From SABY01 sp964593705 (lineage in GTDB: Bacteria > Bacteroidota > Bacteroidia > Bacteroidales > 4484-276): DNA of 64,000 nucleotides. A program made the translations under genes and the position numbers. Below the pieces are notes generated by a model. It saw only the letters and a program-made list of their open reading frames with translations, was not told the DNA's origin and made no database searches. Location of the stretch: positions 1 through 64,000 of the forward strand of contig CAZQIV010000003.1 in NCBI GenBank assembly GCA_964593705.1. The letters are read 5' to 3'. Shown here piece by piece: positions 52,266 through 61,302 of this stretch (position 1 is its first letter; every line of letters begins with the position of its first letter).

Positions 52266-53240
52266 CTACAAATGCTTCCGGCTTACTGCCAACTCGGCTG
52301 CACTCACGATATCCTTTGTGCCCATACCAAACTTATCTAAAAGCTCGTGGGGTAAGCCGCTCTCACCAAACAAATCGTTCATGCCTACCATTTCGATGGG
52401 TGTGGGAAAGTTGCGTGATAAAAACCCTGCAATGGTTTCGCCCAAACCACCAAATATCTGATGCTCTTCGGCAGTAACAACACAGCGGGTTTTTAAAACC
52501 GACTCCATCACCGCCTCGCTGTCGAGGGGTTTTATGGTATGGATATTAATAATTTCAGCATCAATACCTTTTACCTTTAAAATAGCAGCGGCTTCCAAAG
52601 CTTTCCAAACCAAATGGCCGGTGGCAAAAATCGAAACGTCTTTTCCTTCTTTTAAGGTTATTGCCTCACCAATAATAAACTTATAATCGGCAGGAGTAAA
52701 ATTAGGTACTTTCGGCCTGCCAAAGCGCAGATAAACCGGCCCTTCATATTCTGAAATGGCCAGGGTGGCTGCTTTGGTTTGGTTATGATCGCAAGTATTG
52801 ATAACAATCATATTGGGCAACATTTTCATTAATCCGATATCTTCCATAATTTGATGGGTAGCTCCATCTTCGCCTAATGTAATTCCAGCATGGGAGGCAC
52901 AAATTTTAACATTGGTGTTACTGTACGCGATGGACTGTCTTATCTGGTCGTAAACCCTTCCGGTGGAAAAATTGGCAAAGGTGCCTGTGAAAGGAATTTT
53001 ACCTCCAATAGCCAAACCGGCAGCCATTCCCATCATATTTGCTTCGGCAATACCCACCTGAAAAAACCTGTCAGGGAAAGCATCAGCAAATTTGTTCATA
53101 CTCAACGATCCGGTAAGATCAGCACAAAGTGCAACCACATCAGGATTAATTTTTCCCAACTCAAAAAGCGCTTCTCCAAATCCAGAACGGGTGTCTTTAT
53201 CTCCGGTATTTTTCAATGTTTCGGTTTCAAATTTTATCAT
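52266..53240 (-). CDS. Transketolase, C-terminal subunit
   Basis: A 324-residue subunit with the pyrimidine-binding and C-terminal domains of transketolase. 'DVVALCADLTGSLSMNKFAD' and 'FQVGIAEANMMGMAAGLAIG' (catalytic glutamate in the second) belong to the pyrimidine domain; 'LRFGRPKVPNF' and 'VTAEEHQIFGGLGETIAGFL' follow. It pairs with the N-terminal subunit at 54652. The ATG at 53240 lies 2 bases after the stop of the VWA gene; a TTG in the same frame overlaps it. Reaction: transfer of two-carbon ketol units in the pentose phosphate pathway. Confidence 0.93.
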   Translation of the reverse strand: MIKFETETLKNTGDKDTRSGFGEALFELGKINPDVVALCADLTGSLSMNKFADAFPDRFFQVGIAEANMMGMAAGLAIGGKIPFTGTFANFSTGRVYDQIRQSIAYSNTNVKICASHAGITLGEDGATHQIMEDIGLMKMLPNMIVINTCDHNQTKAATLAISEYEGPVYLRFGRPKVPNFTPADYKFIIGEAITLKEGKDVSIFATGHLVWKALEAAAILKVKGIDAEIINIHTIKPLDSEAVMESVLKTRCVVTAEEHQIFGGLGETIAGFLSRNFPTPIEMVGMNDLFGESGLPHELLDKFGMGTKDIVSAAELAVSRKHL

Positions 53241-53242
53241 TA

Positions 53243-54640
53243 TCAATTCAGTTTTATTTCTATTGTTTTTCCAGGTATTACTTCAAAGGATTCCTCGATG
53301 GTATATAAAGCCTTGCTTGCCCATTTTGATCTGAAAACAACCCTGTATCTTCCCGGCAATAAAACGAGACTTTCAACTTTCGATTTATTATTTGGTAAAT
53401 CGTATATCCACTCGAGCTTATTATCTTTTTCAACATAAAGGCTTCCATAACCATCAGCATTTCGTTTGATAACTGCTATTCCCGGTAAGGGAATTTTTAT
53501 GGTGGTGGTATGGCTTTGCGATATTACAACACTATCAATTTTTAATCGCGGTAATCCTAAAACCTCCAAATCGTAAACCCCGTTAAGGTATTTTCCTGTG
53601 GAACCAAAACTTTGCACATTCAATGTTTCCATTTCTCCATGCTTTCTAACTATAGTTTGAAGATTCCTCAGATTTCGCCAGTTTCCTTCAAGGGTCAGGT
53701 CAAGGTAACCCTGGCCGGCCTCAAAAGGAATAATTGTATGTTGGCCGGGATTAATAACAACGCTGTCGAGATAAAGCGGTGGTATTGTATGCACAGTAAT
53801 ATCATATTGGATTAATGGATCCAACACCAAAGTATCGGGCAAACCCTTATGATTGATCGTGTGTATAAAATTATAAATTACCTTTCCTGAAGTGTTATCA
53901 TAAAAGGTCATGTTAACATTTGTTTCGGTGGGTTTGCCCGAATCGTCAAGCAGGTTAACCTGGGCAGTTGTTGAATTTAAGGCTTGTGATATCACCACAT
54001 TTAAAGCCTTGGTAAAGGCTTTTTCGCTGCTGGCCGGAAAATATGTTCCCACACAATTCAGCGATTCGCTATAATCCGCACCTATACCAATAACAAAGGG
54101 CTTCAGTGTAATCCCTTCTTTTTGAAGCATACGCGATACTTCGCAGGGGTCTCCCCCACACTCTTCGATACCATCGGTAATTAATACGATTATATTTCTG
54201 CAATTATCACAAGGTGTAAAATCTTTTTTAGATTGGGAAAGTGCAAAAGCAATGGGGGTGGTTCCTTTTGGATTAATTGTGGAAAGCCTGTATTTAATTT
54301 TAGATGCATTGTTATCACCAAAGGGCACTTCGAGCCGCGTATCATCGCAATCCTGCGGAGGATATGGTTTTTGATGCCCATAAACCCGCAAGGCCATTTC
54401 AAGGTTTTCGATACTTTTCAAACTATCCAATACCTTTCCCAACAGGCGCTGTGCAATGTTCATTTTCATATCGCTTTGCCAGCGGCCATACATGCTTTGG
54501 GATGCATCGAATACAAATAAAATTCTTGTGGTTGTAACCGGGACTTCCTTTTCTTTTGTTTGGCCTGATAAAAGCTGACAGCTTAATACTGCTAACAGAA
54601 TCAGGAAAAATTTAAGAAAAGGTTGTTCCTTGAAAAACAT
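53243..54640 (-). CDS. Secreted VWA-domain protein
   Basis: A 465-residue protein with a signal peptide ('FFLILLAVLSCQLLSG') and a von Willebrand A domain (about 38-220). The metal-ion-dependent adhesion site is 'FVFDASQSMYGRW' (DxSxS) with 'LITDGIEECGG' supplying the later aspartate. The C-terminal 240 residues are repeated beta-sandwich-like segments. It is sandwiched between the two transketolase subunit genes with a 2-base gap to the downstream subunit. The domain is usually in protein binding; why it sits here is not clear. Confidence 0.85.
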   Translation of the reverse strand: MFFKEQPFLKFFLILLAVLSCQLLSGQTKEKEVPVTTTRILFVFDASQSMYGRWQSDMKMNIAQRLLGKVLDSLKSIENLEMALRVYGHQKPYPPQDCDDTRLEVPFGDNNASKIKYRLSTINPKGTTPIAFALSQSKKDFTPCDNCRNIIVLITDGIEECGGDPCEVSRMLQKEGITLKPFVIGIGADYSESLNCVGTYFPASSEKAFTKALNVVISQALNSTTAQVNLLDDSGKPTETNVNMTFYDNTSGKVIYNFIHTINHKGLPDTLVLDPLIQYDITVHTIPPLYLDSVVINPGQHTIIPFEAGQGYLDLTLEGNWRNLRNLQTIVRKHGEMETLNVQSFGSTGKYLNGVYDLEVLGLPRLKIDSVVISQSHTTTIKIPLPGIAVIKRNADGYGSLYVEKDNKLEWIYDLPNNKSKVESLVLLPGRYRVVFRSKWASKALYTIEESFEVIPGKTIEIKLN

Positions 54641-54651
54641 GATTGTACGAA

Positions 54652-55530
54652 TTACAATTTATAGTCACCAACAGTTTCCTTTAGTTGGCTAAGGGCATTT
54701 TGCAGTTGTTCATCTTTTGGCGGTGAGCCGTGCCATTTATGGGTTCCCATCATAAAGTCAACACCCATTCCCATTTCGGTTTTCATGAGTATCATAACGG
54801 GCTTTCCTTTACCGGTATTCGCTTTGGCTATATTTAAAATTTCAAGAACTTCCTCCATTTTATTTCCATCCATTTCTAAAACATGCCATCCAAAAGCTTC
54901 CCATTTAAATTTCATATCCAACAAAGGCATTACATCATCCGTTGAACCATCGATTTGTTTTTTATTGTAGTCGATGATGGCGATGAGATTATCCACCTTT
55001 TTGCTACCACAATAGGTTGCAGCCTCCCACACCTGGCCTTCCTGGGTTTCACCATCGCCCATCAATACATAAACCAAATGTTCATCACTATTGAGTTTTT
55101 TGGACCTGGCCATTCCAATTCCGGCAGACAGACCCTGACCGAGGGATCCTGATGCGATCCTGATTCCCGGCAATCCTTCCTGTGTTGCAGGATGCCCCTG
55201 AAGCCGTGATCCGAGTATTCTGAATGTACTCAACTCGGAAACATCAAAATAACCAGACCTTGCCAAAACACTATACCAGGCAGCAGAAAGATGCCCGTTG
55301 GAAAGAAAAAACACATCCTGGCTATTACCATCTAAACTGAACTTTTTTGAATCCTGATCGAGTACCCCGTTATAGAGTGCCACGAAAAGATCGGCACAGC
55401 CAAGGGCTCCTCCGGGATGGCCAGACTGTACTTTATGTACCATTCGTAAAATATCTCTTCGAACCTGCGTAGCAAGTTTTTGTAAATCATCAGTAGAAGC
55501 CATGGATTTTATTGTTGTTGTATTTGACAT
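54652..55530 (-). CDS. Transketolase, N-terminal subunit
   Basis: A 292-residue subunit with the thiamine-diphosphate binding domain. 'VQSGHPGGALGCADLFVALY' (about 37-56) and 'LMGDGETQEGQVWEAATYCG', the GDG...N cofactor motif, then 'IAIIDYNKKQIDG', are diagnostic. It needs the C-terminal subunit encoded at 52266 to make an active enzyme. The frame runs to a TTG at 55539; ATG at 55530 is used. First gene of a three-gene operon interrupted by the VWA gene. Confidence 0.93.
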   Translation of the reverse strand: MSNTTTIKSMASTDDLQKLATQVRRDILRMVHKVQSGHPGGALGCADLFVALYNGVLDQDSKKFSLDGNSQDVFFLSNGHLSAAWYSVLARSGYFDVSELSTFRILGSRLQGHPATQEGLPGIRIASGSLGQGLSAGIGMARSKKLNSDEHLVYVLMGDGETQEGQVWEAATYCGSKKVDNLIAIIDYNKKQIDGSTDDVMPLLDMKFKWEAFGWHVLEMDGNKMEEVLEILNIAKANTGKGKPVMILMKTEMGMGVDFMMGTHKWHGSPPKDEQLQNALSQLKETVGDYKL

Positions 55531-55756
55531 AAGCGGCAAAATTAATGGATTTCACCCCTTATGGGGGTCATGTTAATAAAATTGCAAAACTTTGTTAAAC
55601 AAAGGCTTTCAAATTAAAATTAAATATTGGAAACCGGTATAAAAACCCCTTTAGGCCAGCCTCGCCGGCTAGGCGGGGGATTTAGGGGTATTGTGGGTTT
55701 TTAGACTTAACTCAATAAAGGATTAAACACCTTTGCAATTGAGCAAAACCTGAAAA

Positions 55757-56590
55757 CTAAAACTCAAGCCCATTAATCAATCCAATTCTGTAGATTAACA
55801 TTACTATTATAAAAATAATAATTGGAATGCTGAAAATTTTGATTACTGAATTTTTCCGCTTGAAACGAATGGAAGATTTACCTTTCAAATAAATAAAAAT
55901 GGCAACAACAGGAACTATCATTGTGGACCAAACCAGTGTGTCGAGCATGAAAAAATCGTTGTGATGAGGAATTTTAAGGAATACTATTAATACACTACCT
56001 ATGATAAATGGATAGAGCAATTGTGCTTTCAGAAACCATGTAAACTCAGCTCGCTCGATAAATGTTTGGTAGCTATTGAGGGAAATTAAAAAACCTCTTG
56101 TTGAATATATGCCCAGATAAATTAGTGCGCCGAGTGCAAGCACTCCAAAAATAATCCTGAAAAGAACCGGTATCGAGAATGTTTCAAACAGCACGCCTAT
56201 CCCAAAATAAAAGAAAGCACCAACCAAAACATTTCCAAAAAAGTAGGTAAAACTTATAATGTAGCCCCACAGGAAAAACATTTTGCGATGCGATGTATGC
56301 TTCCTGATTCTTTTGTAAAGCCGCTCAAACAATAAACCCAGGGCAAATGAAAATCCTATCCCGAAAAAGAAAACCAAAAAAGTTAATTCCTTAGACCAGG
56401 ATCTGTCGAAATTCAACACATCGAAACCATAATAATAGAGCACACCGTTCACGCCTTCGATATTTGCCATTAAAATCGAGAACGAGTTAGTCAGGATCAG
56501 TACAGTAACATAAGCCAGCATGAAATATGATAATGAATTGATTACAATAATCCAGAATTGTTTTTCTTTAGAAATATCTGTTGATGGCAT
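55757..56590 (-). CDS. Hypothetical polytopic membrane protein
   Basis: A 277-residue protein with six to eight predicted membrane helices, for example 'SLSYFMLAYVTVLILTNSFS', 'LTFLVFFFGIGFSFALGLLF' and 'IIIFIIVMLIYRIGL'. A short basic loop follows the second ('ERLYKRIRKHTSHRK'). No transporter or enzyme signature is recognised. Stand-alone gene. Confidence 0.7.
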   Translation of the reverse strand: MPSTDISKEKQFWIIVINSLSYFMLAYVTVLILTNSFSILMANIEGVNGVLYYYGFDVLNFDRSWSKELTFLVFFFGIGFSFALGLLFERLYKRIRKHTSHRKMFFLWGYIISFTYFFGNVLVGAFFYFGIGVLFETFSIPVLFRIIFGVLALGALIYLGIYSTRGFLISLNSYQTFIERAEFTWFLKAQLLYPFIIGSVLIVFLKIPHHNDFFMLDTLVWSTMIVPVVAIFIYLKGKSSIRFKRKNSVIKIFSIPIIIFIIVMLIYRIGLINGLEF

Positions 56591-57180
56591 GTTTGATAGA
56601 GTTTAGATTATTTTCATGAGCTTCGCGTCATTTGGCTTCGCCGTCATTGATTGTTATCCCGAAAAGTAGAAAATCTTTGATTTTCGTAACTTTTCGAGGA
56701 TGCACGAAAAACTATGAAATCGTATCCCGAAGTTTCGGGATGGTTTTTCGGCATTTGGCTTCGCTGTCATTGATGGTCATTAGCTTCGATGTCATTTGTA
56801 GTCATTAGCTTCGCGTTATTGATGGTTATCCCGAAAAGTAGAAAATCTTTGATTTTCGTAACTTTTCGAGGATGCACGAAAAACTATGAAATCGTATCCC
56901 GAAGTTTCGGGATGGTTTTTCGGCATTTAGCTTCGCCGTCATTTGAAGTCATTAAAATCTTATGTGTTCTTATGTGGTAATTAAAAGTCATTTGTAGTCA
57001 TTAGCTTCGCTGTCATTTGTGGTCATTGGTTGTTATTACTATTTTGATTTTATTTAAAACTGCCAATCCCGAAAAATAGAAAATCGATGATTTTCTTTAT
57101 TTTTCGTGGATGCACGGGCAAAGCCCGGCACTGTGGACTGTGAACTGTGAACTGTGGACTATCACAAAAGGTTAGCTACT
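56591..57180. repeat. Tandem and dispersed repeats, no gene
   Basis: Two copies of a segment with period about 172 bases ('ttatcccgaaaagtagaaaa' at 56654 and 56826) and interspersed 'cattagcttcgctgtcattt' units. The core 'aaaatctttgattttcgtaa' is related to the 100-bp repeat at 51.8 kb. No reading frame looks coding. Confidence 0.75.
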
Positions 57181-57184
57181 TTTT

Positions 57185-57216
57185 TTGCCCGGCTAAATTA
57201 AGAAATTTTATTTTTG
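57185..57216 (+). promoter_or_regulatory. Bacteroidetes-type promoter of the nucleoside phosphorylase gene
   Basis: TTG at 57185-57187, a 21-base spacer and 'tatttttg' at 57209-57216 (TAnnTTTG). It lies 25 bases upstream of the ATG. Confidence 0.6.
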
Positions 57217-57241
57217 GCGCTTAAAAATTTTGGAAAAACGT

Positions 57242-58063
57242 ATGGAAAATCTTTTGAGTAAAATTAATGAAACAATAACATTCCTTAAAAGTCAGGGTGT
57301 TGAAAGACCTGAAACCGGGATAATTTTGGGTACAGGATTAGGGAATCTTGTAAATAGCATCCACATTGAGATTGAAATAAATTACGAGGATATTCCTCAT
57401 TTTCCGGTCTCCACGGTTGAATCGCATCACGGCAAGCTGATTTACGGCAAGTTAAACGGGAGACAAATTATAGCCATGCAGGGCAGATTTCATTTTTATG
57501 AAGGCTATTCCATGCAGCAAATAGTTTTCCCGGTAAGGGTGATGAAATATTTGGGGATAGAACAACTACTGGTTTCAAACGCTTGTGGCGCTGTAAACAA
57601 AAACTATAGGAAAAGTGAATTGATGCTTATTACCGATCACATAAATCTATTGGGCGACAACCCCTTAATCGGAAAAAACCATGATAAATTGGGTACACGC
57701 TTTCCTGACATGAGCCAACCTTATTCTATCGAAATCAATAAAAAGATAATTGATATTGCTAAAAAGCATGGCATCAAACTCAATAGTGGAGTGTATGCCG
57801 CGGTTGTAGGGCCAAATCTTGAAACCCGCGCTGAGTATCGCTATATTTCGCGGATAGGCGTCGATGTGGTGGGCATGTCAACCATACCCGAAGTATTGGC
57901 AGCAAATCATTTGGGTTTGCCGGTAGCCGCCATCTCGGTAATTACCGATGAATGTAACCCCGACAACCTTGCCCCGGTAAATATTAAAGAAATCCTGGCA
58001 ATGGCAGCCATAGCTGAGAAAGGCTTAAATAAAATATTTTCGGAACTGGTGGTTTGCTTATAA
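57242..58063 (+). CDS. Purine nucleoside phosphorylase
   Basis: A 273-residue trimeric-type purine nucleoside phosphorylase that splits guanosine and inosine with phosphate. 'GIILGTGLGNLVNSI' (phosphate-binding, near 27-41), 'GRFHFYEGYSMQQIVFPVRV', 'LLVSNACGAVNKNY' and 'VVGPNLETRAEYR' are the family blocks. The frame opens slightly earlier, but ATG at 57242 follows the predicted promoter and fits the family. Single-gene unit. Confidence 0.93.
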   Translation: MENLLSKINETITFLKSQGVERPETGIILGTGLGNLVNSIHIEIEINYEDIPHFPVSTVESHHGKLIYGKLNGRQIIAMQGRFHFYEGYSMQQIVFPVRVMKYLGIEQLLVSNACGAVNKNYRKSELMLITDHINLLGDNPLIGKNHDKLGTRFPDMSQPYSIEINKKIIDIAKKHGIKLNSGVYAAVVGPNLETRAEYRYISRIGVDVVGMSTIPEVLAANHLGLPVAAISVITDECNPDNLAPVNIKEILAMAAIAEKGLNKIFSELVVCL

Positions 58064-58111
58064 CAGCGGATGGTATTTTAATGATTTAAATCCTCGCAAT
58101 GGTGTTTATAA

Positions 58112-58309
58112 AAATAAGGTAATGCCATTGGCATCCCTATGGGATAAGGTTGGATTTTTTGAGGGGACAGATTTTTGGACTAAGGTTTAAAAATTGGTGA
58201 TAAGCCCGCCTTGAAGCGAGGCAAGGTTTTATATTGTTCCAAACAAAATAGTAAACCCAAGCTCAAAAATTAAACCTTATCCATTTTTAATGAACCTTAG
58301 TAGGAAAAT
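58112..58309. repeat. MITE-like element, diverged copy
   Basis: Starts with 'ataaggtaatgccattggc', as at 15123, and contains inverted ends 'ttttggactaaggttt' and 'aaccttagtaggaaaa' (58172-58309), a diverged form of the element at 15181 and 4935. Confidence 0.65.
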
Positions 58310-58440
58310 TGCACATCGAATTTTTTTTAAACCTTATTCCGAAACAACAAATTCATTTTTAATATTTTGGTGCTCCGCACCTGCAATTTCCGCCGGTGGT
58401 GATGCCATTTTTTGCCTGGCTTTCCGGGGGTCGGGGGGCT

Positions 58441-58490
58441 TTCAGGTGAGGACCTTAAAGTCGTTAACGACTTTAAGGTCCTCACCTGAA
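58441..58490. repeat. Perfect 50-bp palindrome
   Basis: Begins 'ttcaggtgaggaccttaaag' and is exactly self-complementary across its centre 'gttaac'. Unlike the other perfect hairpins it has no spacer loop. Confidence 0.9.
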
Positions 58491-58944
58491 AAAGCCCAAG
58501 CCCAAATTAAATAATAAAATATCGAACTCTTTTTTTTACCTCTCCACCTGTCCTCCCGATTTTCGGGACAGGCTCTCTCCAATTGGAGAGGGGAGTGTGC
58601 TTGCCTAAGAGTTGAAATTTATTTTTGAGCTTGGTACTTTGCTTTTTCATTTTTTCCAAATCCCAGGAGTTTACGCTCCCTTCTCCGCCAGTTGGCGGAA
58701 AGGGCCGGGGATGGGGTTTGAAGTGTAGTTTTTAGCATTGAGCTTCACTTTAAAACACTAAAGGTGCAAAGCACCGAAATATTCTTTGCTTCATCGATAA
58801 AAAAATCCATCCCGACCTTCGGCATTTTCCTACCAGCCGGGATGAGTTATTGGATATTTACCCCAACAAATCAAAAGCATTGATTGGGGAAAGAAGCATA
58901 GGTCTGTTCACCTGACCGAAATCCATCGGTGTCGTTTGAGTTAT

Positions 58945-59057
58945 GGGCAGGCATGGCCAGGCGGAAGCCGATGTTGTTGTTACTGTTAGTCGGGTTGTTG
59001 TTGTTGCGGTTCGACACCCGGCAGTTCGTAGCGTTGTTGTTCCAGCTTCCGCCACGT
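58945..59057 (-). repeat. DGR template repeat TR1
   Basis: A 113-bp sequence matching the variable repeat at 63808-63920. In the coding (minus) orientation it contains 34 adenines, mostly in AAC codons, giving asparagine clusters if translated ('RGGSWNNNATNC'). All 20 differences from the variable repeat are at these adenines; none of the other 79 positions differs. The invariant 25 bases at its 3' end, 'ggcttccgcctggccatgcc' onward, resemble an initiation-of-mutagenic-homing region. It begins 68 bases after the reverse transcriptase stop. Confidence 0.95.
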
Positions 59058-59060
59058 TTA

Positions 59061-59101
59061 CCCTGTGAAATAAAACAGGATTTTATCCTGATTTCACAGG
59101 G
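59061..59101 (-). ncRNA. Hairpin between reverse transcriptase and TR1
   Basis: Outer arms 'ccctgtgaaat' and 'atttcacaggg' pair perfectly over 11 bases; an inner stem 'caggat' / 'atcctg' closes a 3-base loop. It lies 3 bases from the 5' end of the template repeat in the transcript, so it would cap the template RNA. A role in positioning the RNA for priming is inferred only. Confidence 0.7.
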
Positions 59102-59124
59102 CGAGTGCGGTTGAAGCCCTCAAC

Positions 59125-60120
59125 CTATGTTCTTATTTTTTCTAAGGTTTTAAGCGCATATCCCTTTGAATGGGAATGACCGATAAAACCATACAATGCC
59201 ATCACACTTTGCGAAAATTCCGCTTGACTTATTTCCCCCTCTTCTACCTCCCATATTTTTGTTTTCAATTTTTGTTCAAAACGCTTTTTACTCCGTTGGC
59301 TGAGTCGAGTTTTATCGGGGAATATCCTAAACCCGAGAAACGTAAGCCCGTGTTCTACTTTATTAATGATTGGGGGTTTAAGCTGCAGTTGTAAATTTTG
59401 ATTAATAAATGTTGTAAATCGTTCACCTGCATCCAAAAGCTCATCACGCGAATTGCCCCACAAAACCATGTCGTCCATGTAGCGCACGTAGCCTTTTAAA
59501 TATAATTTTTCTTTGGCAAAATGATCGGCCAGGGCAAGGTAATGATTGGCAAAATACTGGCTTGTAAGATTCCCTATGGGTACGCCGTAAGCTCTTTGAC
59601 TATTATAGCTTTGAATAATTTGATGAAACAAACGCAAAACTTTCTGATCTTTAAACCTCCGATTAAGCAGCATAAAAAGAATATCGTGGTCGATGCTATC
59701 GAAATATTTCCTGACATCCAGTTTCAAAAACCATCGATGCTGTTTTTGAAAATATTCAGCTTTTGCTTTGGCAGTAAAAGTGCCTTTATTTAAACGACAG
59801 GCATAGCTATCCGAAATCTGAAACGACTCGAATACCGGATGGCAAACATTCATCAAGGCATGTTGCAGCACACGCTCGCGAAATGAAGAGGCACAGATAA
59901 GCCGTTCTTTGGGGTCGAATATCTTAAAATAGTGATAATCGCCCACACGCACCTTTTCGTTTAAAAGCTCCTCGCGAAGCATTAGCAGATTTTTATCCAG
60001 ATTTTTTGCAAACATCTGCACTTCCGGTTTTGCAAACTTCCCCTTTTGGGCTTTATAATATGCCAGCCTCAAATTATCAGGTTCGGCAATTTTAAAATAA
60101 AGCTTTCCGGCACGAATCAT
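59125..60120 (-). CDS. DGR-type reverse transcriptase, copy 1
   Basis: A 331-residue reverse transcriptase. Motif A is 'FLKLDVRKYFDSID' (catalytic D135), the DGR-distinctive motif is 'PIGNLTSQ' (181-188, where group II introns and retrons have QGxxxSP), and the active-site box is 'YMDD' at 214-217. 'LTFLGFRIFPDKT' follows, as in the thumb-adjacent region. There is no maturase or endonuclease domain. The ATG overlaps the HRDC stop (ATGA), and the template repeat lies 68 bases downstream. It would reverse-transcribe the template RNA with adenine-specific errors. Confidence 0.95.
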   Translation of the reverse strand: MIRAGKLYFKIAEPDNLRLAYYKAQKGKFAKPEVQMFAKNLDKNLLMLREELLNEKVRVGDYHYFKIFDPKERLICASSFRERVLQHALMNVCHPVFESFQISDSYACRLNKGTFTAKAKAEYFQKQHRWFLKLDVRKYFDSIDHDILFMLLNRRFKDQKVLRLFHQIIQSYNSQRAYGVPIGNLTSQYFANHYLALADHFAKEKLYLKGYVRYMDDMVLWGNSRDELLDAGERFTTFINQNLQLQLKPPIINKVEHGLTFLGFRIFPDKTRLSQRSKKRFEQKLKTKIWEVEEGEISQAEFSQSVMALYGFIGHSHSKGYALKTLEKIRT

Positions 60121-60605
60121 TTGGGCTCATTTAGAAGCGGGTTTACAATTCCTTTTTTACTATTATCGGAATAAAATGCCACGAGGCGTTTTCCGAAACG
60201 TTCTGCCTTTTTATGGCCAATCCCGTTTACGGTGGTCAGGCTATTTTCGTTAATTTCGGGCAGGCGGGCCACATTGGCCAGTTCTTCGTTGGTAAACACG
60301 GCGTAAACCGGTAAGCCATCTTCGGCGGCAATGGCTTTTCTACCTTCGCGCAGGCAGCTATATTTCGTAAAAGTTTCCTCATCCAACACTTCACGGTAGT
60401 CGATACGATCGTTTTGTTTCTTTTCCTGTTGCAACGATTTTGGCGAATCGAGGTATTTTACTGAGAAATGCCAGGCTACTCCGTTGTTGTTATTCGCCAA
60501 TTGGTGCCATACCTCTAACACACGGTGGCTACGCAAAAATTTATTCAGTTCTTCACCAGCATTTTCGATGTCGTTTACCGGAATATTAAAAAATTTGAAT
60601 TGCAT
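60117..60605 (-). CDS. HRDC-domain DGR accessory protein, copy 1
   Basis: A 162-residue accessory protein. The N-terminal part 'FFNIPVNDIENAGEELNKFL' and 'HFSVKYLDS' is typical of proteins beside DGR reverse transcriptases, and the C-terminal HRDC domain (about 85-150) includes 'LPVYAVFTNEELANVARLPE' and the nucleic-acid-binding turn 'TTVNGIGHKKAERFG'. HRDC proteins replace Avd in some DGRs and probably bind the template RNA or DNA. Its stop overlaps the reverse transcriptase start, so the two are translationally coupled. Confidence 0.9.
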   Translation of the reverse strand: MQFKFFNIPVNDIENAGEELNKFLRSHRVLEVWHQLANNNNGVAWHFSVKYLDSPKSLQQEKKQNDRIDYREVLDEETFTKYSCLREGRKAIAAEDGLPVYAVFTNEELANVARLPEINENSLTTVNGIGHKKAERFGKRLVAFYSDNSKKGIVNPLLNEPK

Positions 60606-60832
60606 CAGAATTTATTTTTAAATGCATAAATACGGTGATAAATAATTGTCATACCAAGTTCAACCGACGTTTATGTGGATATTTAATAAGGCTTGCTTTA
60701 AAAAGGGTCTTTTTTTCCCTCTCCCCTGTCCTCCCGATTTTCAGGACAGGCTCTCTCCAATTGGAGAGGGGAACCCTCTTTTATGGGAATTGAAGTATCT
60801 TTTTAAGCGAAGTACTCCGCTCATGTTTTATC
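60606..60832. other. Spacer between the two DGR cassettes
   Basis: 227 bases. The first part (60606-60715) is unique and would hold the leader of the copy-1 operon. The second part is a diverged version of 58540-58654 ('ggacaggctctctccaattg' palindrome). Confidence 0.8.
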
Positions 60833-61122
60833 TCCAAATCCCAGGAGTTTACGCTCCCTTCTCCGCCAGTTGGCGGAAAGGGCCGGGGATGGGGTTTGAA
60901 GTGTAGTTTTTAGCATTGAGCTTCACTTTAAAACACTAAAGGTGCAAAGCACCGAAATATTCTTTGCTTCATCGATAAAAAAATCCATCCCGACCTTCGG
61001 CATTTTCCTACCAGCCGGGATGAGTTATTGGATATTTACCCCAACAAATCAAAAGCATTGATTGGGGAAAGAAGCATAGGTCTGTTCACCTGACCGAAAT
61101 CCATCGGTGTCGTTTGAGTTAT

Positions 61123-61235
61123 GGGCAGGCATGGCCAGGCGGAAGCCGATGTTGTTGTTACTGTTAGTCGGGTTGTTGTTGTTGCGGTTCGACACCCGGC
61201 AGTTCGTAGCGTTGTTGTTCCAGCTTCCGCCACGT
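61123..61235 (-). repeat. DGR template repeat TR2
   Basis: Reads the same as TR1 at 58945-59057 over all 113 bases, so either template could have produced the variable repeat seen at 63808. Confidence 0.95.
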
Positions 61236-61238
61236 TTA

Positions 61239-61279
61239 CCCTGTGAAATAAAACAGGATTTTATCCTGATTTCACAGGG
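61239..61279 (-). ncRNA. Hairpin between reverse transcriptase and TR2
   Basis: The same two-part stem as at 59061-59101, with outer 11-bp and inner 6-bp stems, again just 5' of the template repeat. Confidence 0.7.
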
Positions 61280-61302
61280 CGAGTGCGGTTGAAGCCCTCA
61301 AC

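Larger units (their letters stand above)
58655..60605. repeat. DGR cassette, copy 1 (1,951-bp direct repeat)
   Basis: Reads as identical to 60833-62783. It contains 290 bases of leader-side sequence, the template repeat, the hairpin, the reverse transcriptase gene and the HRDC gene. The left limit is 'tccaaatcccaggag'; the right limit is exactly the start codon of the HRDC gene. Sequence left of 58655 is similar but diverged between the copies, and sequence right of 60605 is unrelated. Confidence 0.95.

Noticed and set aside
58858..59055. 65-codon frame over TR1 (and its copy over TR2 at 61036-61233)
   Set aside because: It is in a different frame from the target protein and gives a threonine-rich translation caused by the AAC repeats of the template. 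The template is not expected to be translated.
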